From: Chitinophagales bacterium
Lineage (GTDB): Bacteria; Bacteroidota; Bacteroidia; Chitinophagales; UBA2359
NCBI GenBank assembly: GCA_020628375.1
Contig: JAHDFD010000008.1
Location: 1 to 64,000, forward strand
Reading direction: 5' to 3'
DNA length: 64,000 bases
Shown here: one piece after another, positions 11,201-26,200 of the stretch
Numbering within the stretch: the first letter of the stretch is position 1
How the letters are laid out: the number at the start of each line of letters is the position of its first letter
The notes under the pieces: generated by a model
The model's input: the letters and a program-made list of their open reading frames with translations, nothing else
Database searches by the model: none
What the model was told of the DNA's origin: nothing
Made by a program: the position numbers and the translations under genes

Positions 11201-14200
11201 TTGATATTCAAGTTAGTTATCAGAATCCGGTTGGTAATATTATTATCAATGGACAGAGTTTTCCTACAGATGGAAGTGGCAATGAAACATTTACCCTTAC
11301 AGGACTAATCGGAGACGGAACAACAGGTATTGACCTGAATGCCTTCTTTGCAGGAAGAACTTCTTGTAATGATACATTTACAGATGCTTTTGATGCACCT
11401 GATTGTAATTGTTCTTTATCTATTTTGAATGTTGGTACACCTTCGTGTGATAATGCTTCAACTTATTCAGTAGATGTAACGGTGAGTTATAATAATCCTG
11501 AAGGAGATATAAATATTAATGGTCAGATATTTACGCCGAATGGTTCAGGAACTGAAACGTTTACTTTAACTGGTTTACCAGGTAATGGAGCTTTGGGTTA
11601 TGATATCTTTGCTGCATTCACTGATAATTCGAGTTGTTCAGATAACGCATTTAATGTGTTTGATGCTCCTAATTGTCAGAATAATTGTGGTATAAGTGCA
11701 ACAAAATCAACAGTAAACGCTTCAAGCTGTAGTTCAAGCGATGGAGAAATTTGCTTAACAATGAGTGGAGGAACACCACCCTATACATTCACGGATATTG
11801 CTGGAGTTCCTTTGAATGTAATCAATTCAAATGGAACAGAAGTTTGTACTTCAGGCTTTCCTGAGGGTACTTACAGTACAACAGCTACAGATGCGGACAA
11901 TTGTACCTTTGTAATTAATAATATTATTGTTGGTGCTGATCCAGCTCCTAATGTGAACTTTGCAGTATCTACATCAAATGTTAGTGCTTGTAATACCGAT
12001 GATGGTGAGGCGTGTTTAACGATTTCAGGAGGTGTACCTCCATATACTGTTTTTGAAGGTGCCGTTAATTATGGTACTTTTCAGGAAAATGTTGAAAATT
12101 GTATCACAGGATTAACGGTTGGCTTTTACGACTTTACAATTATCGATGGAAATGGTTGTGATATAACAGGAACATTCCCGGTAACTATTCAGAAAGATGC
12201 TGCTATAGATGTTCAGTTTGTTGCTGTTGATCCAACTGTATGTGGAGCTCAGGATGGTTCTGTATGTATTACTGTTAGTGGAGGTGATGACCCATATAAT
12301 GTAACTTATGGAGCAGGTAATTATACTTTCTTTGATGGAATTCAACAGTGTATCACAGGCTTACCTGCTGGTACATTTAATTTTACTATTACTGATAATA
12401 AGAATTGTGTTGAAAATATCAATAACGTTGTTTTAGATCCTGCACCTTGTGATGATTGCCAAATTACAGGTATTTCTTTAGATAATATCTCAGCTTGTGA
12501 TGCAGGAACTTATGATGCAACCGTAACAGTAGATTTCATTAATCCTCCTACAGGTGATATTGAGGTAAATGGTCAAACATTTGCTGTAACAGGAGCTAGC
12601 TCACAAACTGTAACCTTAACAGGTATAGTAGGAGACGGAACAACCGGAGTTGATGTTGTTGCAACATTTGTTAATGATTTTACCTGTACGTTCACGGGGA
12701 CTGATCTATATGATGAGCCAGATTGCTCATTCCAGACCGATTGTGAAATTATTATCACTAGTATTCAGGGTGGAAACTGCGATTTGAATGGAGGGTTCTT
12801 TGTTAATATCCAATATACAGTGAACGTACCAACTGGTACATCTTTTTCGATTACTAGTTCGGATGGGTTAACAAGCTATGGATCTTATAATTATGGTGAT
12901 CCTATTGATTTAGGTCCATTCCCCGGTGATGGTTCAACACAATATTCTTTTACACTTACAGACGATGCTAATAGCATTTGTACTGTAAATACACCTACTA
13001 TTACAGCTCCACAATGTGAAGTTTGTAATCTTTCAATTACGAGTGTAATCCCTGGAGACTGTGATAGCGATGGAAACTTTACAGTTGATCTCGGATATAA
13101 TGTCTCATCTCCTGCAAGTTCTACCTTTACTGTTTTTGATCAGAATAATAATAATCTTGGAACATTTAACTATGGATCTTTAGTTACATTGGGCCCATTA
13201 GTGGCAGACGGTTCTAGTTATACTTTTACGGCTATCGACGATGTCGATCCTAATTGTACAGATACTTCTGCTGCTATTACATCACCTAATTGTCAGCCAT
13301 GTGTTATCGAAATAACAGATGTAACGGTATCTCCTTGTGATGGAAATGCTGAATTTACGGTGACACTTGATTATACTTTCTCTAATCCTATTGGTAGTGA
13401 TGTAATTGTAAACGATCAGAATGCTGTCAATTATGGCACTTTTGCTTATGGAGCTCCGATTGTTCTTGGACCATTTCCGGGCGATGGGAGTACACAATAT
13501 ACATTTTTAGTTGGGGACGCAAATGACCCGGCTGCTTGTTTTGATATAGCCAGTACTATTATCTCTCCATCTTGTGAATTAGATTGTTCTGACTACACCG
13601 GAAGTGTAGTTTTAAATAATACCTACGATTGTGATGGCCCGGAGGCAGAGCTAGAAGCAATTATAGACGATGCAGCATTCATCGGAGATATACTTTCTTA
13701 TCAATGGTTTGAAAATGGGGTAGCGATCGGAGGTGAAACAACTTCTAATTTAACCACCGCTAACTTTGGTTCAGATTATACGGTTGCAATTACTACAACA
13801 AATGGCTGTGAATTAACTTGGGGACCTTTAAACTTACCATTGCCTACCAATTCACCAGAAGCAGGTAATGATGCTTCAATACAAGTTTGTGGAGATAATA
13901 CTAGTTTAATCATTGATCTGACTGCTGAGCAGCTTGGTGCCGATGCAGGCGGTGTTTGGACTGAAGTTACAACGATTTTCGCTCCTAACTCATTTAGCAA
14001 TGGTATATTCGATGCTACTGGTTTAGTTGGTACATTCATCTTTGAATATACGGTTTCCAGTACTTATTGTGGTGATGATACTGCAACATTTACAGTTGAT
14101 ATTTCTGCTCCACCTATGTTGGTTTCTGAGAGTGGACCTTCGGAAGTTTGTTCAAATCAACAATTTGAATTAAGTGTCCTTGTTTCAGATGATGACGGAG

Positions 14201-17200
14201 GTATTTTACGTTGGTTTGAAAGCGGAACAGACATTGAAATCCCTGATCCTTCTGCAACTTCTTTTGAAAACCTGACCTGTGATCCGGTTACTGTAAGTTA
14301 TTATGCAGTATTCTATCCATCAAATAGTGATTGTCCTAACGATACTAGTGAACTGGTTTCTGTATTGGTTTATCCTAAAATTGATGGAGTAGTATCAACT
14401 TCTGCTGATGGTTGTGAAGTAACAATTAATACATGTCCTAACTTCCTTGTCGAGTGGAATGATGAAAATGGCAGTGGTACAGGAACAACTTATACGGCAG
14501 CAGGTGGTACTGTTGGCACGGTTACATTTACTGTATTTAATCAAGATCCTAATGTGCTTTCTGCTTGCCAGTTCGCTGAGTTTAGCGGAATATATAATTG
14601 TGAAACCACGTGCGGACCGGTTCAAACAAACGAGTCATTTGCAATAACGAATAGATGTGCAGGCACTAATCTTAATCTTAATGAATTTGTTGCCTCTAAT
14701 TTGAATGGAGGAAACTGGACAGAGTCTGGTAATCCTGTGCCATCTACTACTATTCCACTTGTAAATGATTCTTGTGGTGAAACACAAACGATTTATAGTA
14801 CAACTTACCAAACAACAGATGGTGATGGCTGTCCGGTTATCAATACTTTCCAGTTAACAGTAAATATTTATCCTGAAGTAACAGGTACAGTAGATATCTC
14901 GGATGATGGCTGTACTGTAACAGTTGATACTTGTCCTAACTATATTATTGTTTGGGACGATGGTACCGACTCTGGCTCAGGTAATGTATATACTGCTCAG
15001 CAAAACGCAAGTGGATTTGTTAGTTTCCAGATTTTAGTTTCAGGAGGATATCCACCGGCTGAATGTGGTTTTGCAATCATTGAAAACATTCCTTATAACT
15101 GCGATCCATGTGGAGCAACAACTACAGTGAATACAAACGAAAGTGCCGCAGTTTGTTCAGGAGAACCAATAGATATAACAGTTTTTGCACCTGCCGGATC
15201 TAATTGGACGACCTCACTGGGAAGCCCTGTTGCAGATCCAACGAATGTTGTAAATACCAATACAGATTGTAATGCTACAACTGTTTCATATAGAACAACT
15301 TATCCTTCTACAGATATTGATGGTTGTCCGGTGAATAACGTTGTTAACTTAACAATTACTGTTTATCCTGAAATTAGTTATACTGTAAATAATTTAGGCG
15401 GATGTTCTATTGAATTGGAAACTTGTGCTAACTATGATGTTATATGGAGTGATGGTAATAATACAGGAACCGGAACAACATATAATGCCGCAGTTAACTC
15501 TAATGGTTCGGTTGTGTTTACAATTACAAACCCAGCTAGTAATGCACTTTTCGATTGTTACACTATTGATACTACGCCTGAAACTTTCGACTGTCAGGAT
15601 ACTTGTACTTTCCAACAGGTAAATGATCAGCAAATTTTGAATGTATGTTCTGGTGAAAGTATCGACTTAACAATATACGCAGATCCAGTTGTTGTTGGCT
15701 CTAACTGGACTGATGTAAACGGAAATACTGTTTCTAATCCATCTAATATTATTATTAATAATGTTTCATGCGACAGAGAAAAGTATATTTATAATATTGA
15801 GTATGAAACGCTGGATGCGAATAATTGTCCGGTATTGAATCAGATCGAGGTTACACATAATGTTTTTCCATTCATTACAGCTGATATCGTTCAAACAGAT
15901 GAATGTACAATTACTGTTAATACTTGTCCCGAATGGATCGTTTTATGGGATGATGGAAATGATTCACAAGTAGGAAATGTTTACACTGCTGCTACAGGTA
16001 CTTCTGGAACAGTATCTTTTACAGTTGCTAACTATAAAGATTATTCTCCTTTTGGATGTGCTACGGCTTTATTCCCTGATATACCATATAATTGTAATAC
16101 TGGATGTACACCTCAAACGGTTTCTGAAGACTATGTAAGAAACGAGTGTGCAGGAACAAGTCTGAACTTAACAAGTATTTTAGACGCTTCTATAACTACA
16201 ACAGATTGGATAGATAAATTAGGTAATATTGTAGCTGATCCAGCAAGTATTCTTCAAGAAAATTCAACTTGTGATACTATTAGAAACTTCTATTATACAA
16301 CTTATCAAACCTTAGATGGTAATAATTGCCCGATCGATCATCAGGTAGAAGTTATCGTCAATTTATATCCTGAAATAAACTTCACAATTGGTGGAGATGA
16401 TTGTAATATAATATTAGAAACCTGTCCGAACTTTATCGTTCTTTGGGATGATGGGGTTAATTCAGAAGCAGGCACAACATATACTGCTGCAGACGGCTCA
16501 TTGGGTACGGTCAATTTTGCCATTTATAACTTCGATGGTTATCCTCCTCCGGGTTGTTCGATATTAGAAGTTCCCGTTGATTTCGGTTGTGGAACAATTT
16601 GTCAACCACAATTCGCTAATGACCAGTTTATCAGAAATGTATGTCATAATGAACCTATAGATTTAACTGAATTTGTGCCTTTTGCCGATAATAATGGAGA
16701 ATGGTTTGATGCATTCGGAAATCCGATAGCTTCTACTTCTTTTGCTATAGAAAACTTTGCTTGTGAGTCAGAATTTTATGGTTATACAACGACTTATGAA
16801 ACATTGGATGGAAATAATTGTCCGGTTACTAATACGGTTGAGGTTACCATAAGAGTTATGCCTGAAATTTCTGCCATTTTTGAAAATGATGGATGTACTG
16901 TACAAATAGTTTCTACTTGTCCACATTTCATCGTTTCATGGGACGATGGTACTAACTCTGGTGATGGTCTGGTTTATACAGCAACAGATGGAACTGCAGG
17001 TACGGTGACATTTACCGTTAATAACTTTAAAGATTACGTGCCATTCCAATGTGCGACGAATATCTTTACTGAAAACTTTAATTGTTCTTCTGCGTGTGAA
17101 CCTATTACTGCACCAGTTCAGGATAAGATATCTAATGTTTGTGGTGGCGATGTAGTTAATTTTAATGACTATGCAGATGATCCTACTGCCGTAATTACTT

Positions 17201-20200
17201 GGACTAATACGAATGGTGATATAGTAGGCGATGCCGCTGCTTATCCGTTAACAAATACAGGATGTGCTGCATTCCCGTTAAACTTTACTGGTTCTTACTT
17301 TACTTCAGACCCTAATACAGGATGTCCTATAGAAAATACTGTTTCTCTTTTATTGAATGTATATCCTGAATTGGATGCAACCTTCGATGTAGATGTAGCA
17401 AATTGTACGATTACTGCAAATACTTGTCCTGACTTTATTGTTAGCTGGAACGATGGTGTGAATTCTGAAATAGGAAATGTATATACTTCTACAGATGGAC
17501 AAGATGCAACAGTGCAATTTGCTGTTTCAAACTTTACAGGTTATCCGGGTATTAATTGTTTGACTAAAACTTTTGATCCGATTTCATTGACTTGTGATAA
17601 TTGTGTTGAAAATACCATTACTATTGAAACAGACACAGTAGTATGTAGTGGAACAACTTTAGATCTTACTGCTTTTTCTGATAACCCAACTGCTATTTGG
17701 GTAAATCTTCAGGGAGAACAGTATGATGTTCCTAATGAAGTACCGCAGATCAATACTTCTTGTGCTCCGTTGGAAAAAGTCTATTTTACAATTTATCAGG
17801 TAGAAGAAAACGGATGTTTTGTAACTTATGATTATCGAGTAAATCTTACAGTTTATCCTAATCCTGAAGATTTCTTCACTGTAACTACAGAAGAATGTTT
17901 ACTTACAGTGGCTACTTGTGCAAACTTTGATGTAACATGGGATAATGGAAATAGAACAGGAGTTGGTAATGTATATAATGCCGCAACAGTTGGAAATGAT
18001 AGTGGTTTGGTTACATTTACAATAACATACCCTGATGGTCCGGCTTGTGCAACTTTTACTTCACCTCCTTTAGATACTAATTGTACTTGTGACGCACCAG
18101 ATGCACCAGTAATAACTAGTGAAAGCTTTGAAATTTGTCAGTTTGGAACAGGAACACCGTTAACTACAGAATTATCAACAACAACCTTATTACCTGCAGG
18201 TTATAACTATCAATGGCAATTAAATGGTGCTGATATTTCTGGAGCGAATTCAAATATTTATACTGCAAGTATTGCAGGTGAATACACGCTTATAATTACT
18301 GATGGTGTCGATTGTGTTTCAGATGCCTCAGTGGGGATAACAATCAATGTGGTAGATTGTACACCTGTTTGTAATGAACCTTTAGCACCTACTATAGAAG
18401 TGGATACTAATCCTATTTGCGAGGTTGCCACAGGTACACCTACTACTGCAACATTCACAACATTTGATGTGCCTCCTACAGGTTATGATTACCAGTGGCA
18501 GCTAAATGGAGTAGACATCTCTTCTAGTGCTGGTGGAGACAGCCCATCATTTACAACAAGCACTGTTGGAACCTATACCTTATATTTTGTTGAGATGAAT
18601 GGTGGTGGATGTAACTCTGGAATTTCCTCTGGAATATTGTTACAGGAAATTGATTGTACACCAACTTGTGATGCACCTGCTCCACCGTCTGTAGTAGTAG
18701 ATGCCAATCCAATTTGTATTTCTGGAACTGGTTCACCGGTAAACGCAACCTTAAGCACAGGCGATCTTCCCCCTTCAGGTTATATATATCAATGGCAACT
18801 AGACGGTGTGAATATTTCAAGTGGCAGTGGTGGTAACAATGCAACGATAGTAACAAATACACCTGGTGTTTATACCTTGTATTTCTTAGATACAAGTGGA
18901 AATGATTGTAATTCGAGTGGTTCAAACTCTATTTTATTAACTGTTGAAGATTGCACCCCTGTTTGTAACGAACCTATTGCTCCAACAATTACAGTAGATG
19001 CTAATCCGATTTGTATAAATGGAACTGGTTCACCAATAAATGCAACATTCAGTACAGGTGACCTTCCTCCTTCTGGCTATGATTATCAATGGCAGTTAGA
19101 TGGCGTGAATATATCTGCACTTTCAGGTGGAAATAATGCAACAATAATAACCAATACACTTGGTGTTTATACTTTATATTTTATCGATCAGAGTGGAGAT
19201 AATTGTAATTCCTTGGCTTCTAATCCTATAACTTTAACAGAACAAGATTGTACGCCTGTTTGTAATCCGCCTTTAACCCCAACCATAACAATAGATAACA
19301 ATCCTATTTGTATAGATGGTACAGGAACACCTACTGAAGCAACTTTGAGTACTGGTGATCTTGCTCCGGTTGGATATACTTATCAATGGCAGCTAAATGG
19401 AGTTGATATTCCAGGCGGAACAAGTTCTTCTTATACTACTAGTAGTACAGGAACCTATTCTTTGTATTTCTTAGATACGAGTGGTAATGGGTGTAATTCA
19501 GCCATTTCAGCAACAATTGGTTTAACAATTGAAGATTGTACACCAGTTTGTAATGCTCCTTCAGCTCCAATAATAACGGTAGATGCGAACCCTATTTGTA
19601 TTTCGGGAACCGGTACTCCGGTCAATGCGACCTTCAGTACTGGAGATCTTGCTCCTTTAGGATACAGTTATCAATGGCAAATAAACGGAATTGATATTGA
19701 TGCCGCTTCCGGAGGTAATAGTTCAACTATTACAACAAATACGACAGGAACTTATACATTGTATTTCCTGGATACAAGCGGTAATGGATGTAATTCTTCT
19801 ATGTCTGAATCAATTTCATTGGATATTGTAGATTGTACACCAGCTTGTGATCCTCCGGCAGCACCTTCAATTAATGTAGATGCTAACCCAATTTGTAATG
19901 CTGGTACCGGATTTCCTGCCAATGCAACTTTCAGTACAACTGACACACCACCTGCCGGATATACTTATCAGTGGCAGTTGAATGGTATTAATATTACTAC
20001 TAGTTCAGGCGGAAATAATGCTTCGATCACTACAAATACATTAGGTACTTATACCTTGTTATTTGCAGACCTGAGTGGAAATGATTGTAACTCTGATCTG
20101 TCGAATGGAATCGCTTTAACATCTGAAGATTGTACACCTGAATGTATTCCTCCTGGAGCACCTGTTATTTCTATTGATGCAAATCCAATTTGTATGTCGG

Positions 20201-23200
20201 GAACAGGTTCACCGGAAAGTGCTGTATTAACAACTACAGATACGCCTCCTGCCGGATATGATTATCAATGGCAGTTGAATGGTGTAAACATATCAAGTGG
20301 TTCAGGCGGTAATTCTTCCATTATAACAACAAGTACTTTAGGAATATATACTTTAATATTCATTGATTTAAGTAGCAACGATTGTGATTCTGAAGTTTCA
20401 TCTGGAATAACATTAACATCTGAAGATTGTACACCTGTTTGTATTCCTCCTAATGCACCAACAATTGCAACCAATAACCTGATCTTATGTGAAGCAGGTA
20501 CAGGTTCACCTGAAAATGCTACAATCTCATTTAGTGGGGCATTACCAGCAGGTTATGCATACCAATGGTATATAAATGGTGCTATGATTGGCGGAGCTAA
20601 TACAAATTCCATTACCGTTTTTGATCCAGGTATTTATACACTTGTTTTAACTGATGGAGGAGCTTGTGATTCAGCTATTTCAAATGAAATAGAAATTTCT
20701 AAAGTTAATTGTACGCCAGCATGTGATGCACCTGATGCACCTGTAATTATTGCAGATGCAAATCCAATCTGTTTAGACGGAACAGGAACACCATTGAATG
20801 CTACGTTCAGTTCAACAGCTATCCCTCCTGCAGGTTATACTTATCAATGGCAATTGGATGGTGTGAATATAAGTAATGCTTCAGGTGGCAACGATCCAAC
20901 TATTTTTACCAGTACACTTGGTTCATTTACGCTTTTATTCGTAGATGAAAATGGTAGTTGTAATTCTCCGGCCTCTAATGCTATTGTCTTAACGGCTGAG
21001 GATTGTACACCTGTTTGTAATACACCTGCACCGCCTACTATTTCAGCCGATGCTAACCCTATATGTATTAATGGTACGGGCAGCCCGGTAAGTGCTAATT
21101 TAAGTACAGGGGAATTACCGCCGGCGGGTTATACTTATCAGTGGAAATTGAATGGTGTTGATATTGATGCTAATTCAGGTGGTAATAGTTCGGCAATAAC
21201 AACTAGTACATTAGGTATATATACTTTATGTTTTGTTGACTTAAGTGATGCAGGATGTGATACAGCCCCTTCTAATTCAATTACTTTAACTGAAGAAGAC
21301 TGTACACCTGTATGTAATGCACCAGATGCACCAACAATAATGACTAGTGCCGACTTTATCTGTATTGATGGAACAGGTACTCCAATTTCAACATTTATTA
21401 ATACCGGCGACCTTCCTCCAAGTGGATACACTTATCAATGGTTATTCAATGGAACTAATATAAGTCCGTTTGCCGGAGGTAATACAGCTAGTATTGAAGT
21501 AATGGCAGCGGGTACTTATACCTTAATTTTCTTTGATGAAAGTGGATTTGGTTGTGATTCTGGTGCTTCGAATTCAATAATTGTCAATGTTGAAGATTGT
21601 ACAGTGGTTTGTGAACCACCAATGGCTCCTATGATTAGCGCCGATGCCAGTACAATTTGTATAGATGGAACAGGAAGCCCAGTAAATGCAACAGTTAGTG
21701 CTTTGGCTACGCCGCCATCTGGTTATGCTTATCAATGGCAGCTAAATGGTGTTAATATAAGTGCTGGTTCAGGAGGAAACGATGCAACAATTACTACAAG
21801 TACTGTAGGTACATATACTTTATTGTTTGTTGAGTTGAGTGGAGGTGATTGTAGCTCAATAGCTTCAAATGAAATTGAAATTATTGCCGAAGATTGTACA
21901 CCAGTTTGTGATACACCATCTTCTCCGGTAATTTTTATAGATAATAATCCGATTTGTATTGACGGAACAGGAACCCCGACAAGTACTACTTTCAGTGCCG
22001 GTAATTTACCAGCATCTGGTTATGGTTATCAGTGGCAATTAGATGGTGTGAACATTAGCGCTGCATCGGGTGGAAATGATCCAATACTTACTACAAGTTC
22101 TGCAGGTGTTTATACTTTGATATTTGCCGATCTTTCTGGAAATGATTGTAATTCTTTAGCTTCTAATCCAATAGAATTGCTTATAATAGATTGTACGCCA
22201 AATTGTATAAACCCAGCTGCTCCGACAATTCAGGTTAATAATACTACTATTTGTACAGCAGGAACCGGAACCCCTGAGAATGCAACATTAACAAGTGGTG
22301 ATTTACCTCCGGCAGGATATGGTTATCAGTGGCAGTTAGATGGTATTAATATCAGTGCTGCTTCAGGTGGAAATGACCCTGCATTAACAACTAGTACAAC
22401 AGGTAATTATACCCTATACTTTATTGATTTATCCGGTAATGAATGTAACTCATTAATTTCGAGCTCAATTGATATTAATGAAATAGATTGTACGCCGGAT
22501 TGTGTGCCTCCATTAACACCTACAATTATTACTGATTTTACTGTTATCTGTATTTCAGGTACGGGAGTTCCTGTAAATGCTACGATCAGCGCTGCAGATC
22601 TTTTACCTTCAGGATATGGTTATCAATGGCAATTGAACGGAGTAAATATAAGCAGTGATTCTGGTGGAAATGATTCAAGTATTACAACAAGCTCAACAGG
22701 TATATATACACTTGTTTTTGTTGACTTATCAGGTGATAATTGTAATTCTCTTGCTTCAAACTCAATAGAAATTACAGCAATTGATTGTACTCCTGATTGT
22801 ATCCCTCCAGATGCACCAGAGATAGTGGTTGATGCAAATCCGGTTTGTATTGTCGGTACAGGTACACCAGTTAATGCGACATTCAGTACTGGTGATTTAC
22901 CACCTGCAGGTTACGGTTATCAATGGAAATTAGATGGAATTAATATTACAGCAGCTTCTGGTGGTAATAATTCAACAATTACAACGAATACAATTGGAAA
23001 CTATACCTTATGTTTTATAGAATTAAGTGGAAATGCTTGTGATTCAGAAGCATCGAATACAATTGCTCTTACAACAGAAGATTGTACACCTGATTGTTCT
23101 GTACCTGCAACACCGTCAATTAGTATTGATAATAGTGTTATTTGTAGTGCTGGAACCGGCAACCCATCAAGCGCAGTAATTAGTAGTAATGATTTGCCAC

Positions 23201-26200
23201 CTTCTGGATATGGTTATCAGTGGCAGTTAGATGGTTTGAACATTAGTGCAGCTTCAGGCGGAAATGATCCTTCTATTAGTACGAACACTACTGGAGATTA
23301 TTCATTATACTTTGTTGACCTTTCAGGTAATGACTGTAATTCTTTAATCTCAACTTCTGTAAGCTTAAGCGTTCAAGATTGTACGCCAGATTGTACGCCT
23401 CCTGTTGCTCCTGAGATTATTGCGAATCTTACTGATTTATGTATAGCTGGAACAGGAGAGCCGACAGTATCAACTTTATCTACCTCAAGTACTTTACCGG
23501 GTGGTTATGGTTACCAGTGGCAATTAAACGGAGTTAATATAACAGCTGCTTCAGGTGGAAATGATCCTTCATTGACAACTTCTGATGCAGGTGTATATAC
23601 TTTATTCTTCGTAGATTTAAGTGGACAAGGTTGCGACAGTCAAACGTCTAATGGTATTTCTATTGTTGTGGAAGACTGTACAATTCCTTGTGACACACCT
23701 GATACGCCAACAATTTCAGTAGATGTTAATCCAATATGTCAGGTGGGAACGGGAAGTCCTGTAAATGCTACTTTATCAAGTAATGATTTGGCTCCTTCAG
23801 GATATGGTTATCAATGGCAGATAAATGGAGTTAACATTAATAGTGAATCTGGTGGAAATAATTCGACTATAACAACCGGAACAACCGGAACTTATACTTT
23901 AATACTTATCGATCTTAGTGGAAATGGTTGCGATACTGCAGATTCAAACCCAATAACGATCGCTACTGAAAATTGTACAGAGCCAATAGTACCAGAAGTA
24001 TCTATTTCTGATCCTTGTTCATGTGAAAACCCATTGAATTATTCAGTAAATGGAATTAATTATGTACATGAAATAATAACTATTATCAGTAGCCCTGGTG
24101 ATGTATGGGCATTAGATCTGGCAGCATCTACAGGTATGTTCGATACAAATGCCAATTTGATTTTCGGAACACAAACAGCTATTGAAATAAACCCTGGAGA
24201 ATTCATCTTTGTTACTTACCATATTCCTGGTTTAGGTTTCAGTGCAACATTTGAAAATCAAAATGGAATTGAGGTTTCAATAAGTGCAACTGGAGCGAAT
24301 TGTATTTGTGATACGACAGACGATACTGGTACTGATACAACAGGAACAGACACAACTAGTACAGATTCAACCGACGATGGTACTATATGTAACTGTACAG
24401 AACAATACGATCCGGTTTGTGCTAATGGTGTAGAATATGCGAATGCTTGTATTGCTGAATGTCTTGGTATTACGATGTACACTGCAGGGCCTTGTGGAGG
24501 AACTGATGATGGAACTACCGATAGTAGTTCAGATACAACCGGAACAGATTCAACCGATGATGGAACTGCTTGTAACTGTACTCAACAGTATGATCCGGTT
24601 TGTGCTGATGGAGTAGAATATGCCAACGCTTGTCTGGCAGAATGCTTTGGAATTACTATGTACACAGCTGGTCCTTGTGAAGGAACCGATGATACAGGAA
24701 CAGACGTTTCAGGAACAGATGCCGGAACAACAGATGATGCTACAAATCCTGATTGTGTAGATAACTTTGCAGGCTTCTGTGATATTACCATATTAGAATT
24801 GTCATCTCCGATCTCTGAAGATGGTTCAGTTTGTCCTTTCCAGGGAATTTATGTAACAGTTTCCGGATATACTGTTTTAGATGGATATATGAACGCTTAT
24901 ATTATGCATACAGATGCTAATGATCCATTAGGAACAGCTGTAGCTATTTCAGATAATGGTGTGTTTATGAATGATAATTCAAATCCTTCTATACCATTGG
25001 ATATGATGTTGTATATCACGCCTGCTATAGTACCAGGTCCACCAATGGGAACTTTATCTGATATTGATTTTGATAATCCTTGTGTGAGTTTAGGTACCTC
25101 ATCTTGTGCTGTATTCTTTGCAGCTGATTGTGAAGGTGTTGATGGATTTACGGATGATAGTGCAGACGACTCATTGGATGAAGCAACTGATGGTGATGGT
25201 AGTGGATTATGTAACTGTCCTGATTATTATTATCCGGTTTGTGGTTCTGATGGCTTATCTTATTTCAATCCTTGCTATGCTGAATGTGCTGGTTTAACGT
25301 GGGTGCCTGGTTTATGTGAACCAAGCGATGATTCAACTGATACAGGTACAGCAGACGATGGCACAACCGATGATATCATAACAGATGATGTAATTACCGA
25401 TGACGGCACAACCGATGATATCGTAACAGATGATGTTATTACAGATGACGGCACAACCGATGATATCGTAACGGATGATGTAATTACCGATGACGGCACA
25501 ACCGATGATATTGTAACAGATGATGTTATTACCGATGACGGCACAACTGATGATATCGTAACGGATGATGTAATTACCGATGATGGCACAACCGATGATA
25601 TCGTAACGGATGATATAATTACCGATGACGGCACAACCGATGATATCGTAACCGATGATGTAATTACAGACGACGGCACAACTGATGATGGAACGACTGA
25701 CATAGGTGTAACAGATATATCTACTGATGATGGAACAACTGATATAGGAACAACTGATGGTACTGGAAATACTTGTAATAACCCAATAGATTGCGGATCA
25801 ATGAGTGCTTGTACAGAGCCGATGACAACAACAATCGTTTGTGTTGAGGCTTGTATTCCGGGTAATTATACAATAGTATCAGCAGCGTCATTATATCATT
25901 GTAGTGCTAATCCATTACCAAATGGTTGTATTGAATATACTCCTCTACCGGGTATGGAAATGGTAGGAGTTGATTATATCAATGTACAGGCTACAAATGA
26001 AAATGGTGAATGTATCAGTATAGTTGTGAATATGCAGGTAGGTGATTGTACACCTGAACCACCTTGTGTGAATCCTGATTTAGAATTATGTACCGGACAC
26101 ATGGAGCCTTTAATGATTTGCCCTGAGTTTTGTGCATTAGATGGAATGACTTATGCCATCTCTGCTATTAATTCAGTATATAACTGTAGTATTTATCAAA

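Noticed and set aside
25369-25683. CRISPR-like regular repeat
   Set aside because: The repeats are contiguous, in frame and coding, with no spacers.
25275-25703. 142-residue minus-strand frame opposite the TDD repeats
   Set aside because: An open frame produced by the repeat's composition; it consists only of the repeated antisense peptide.
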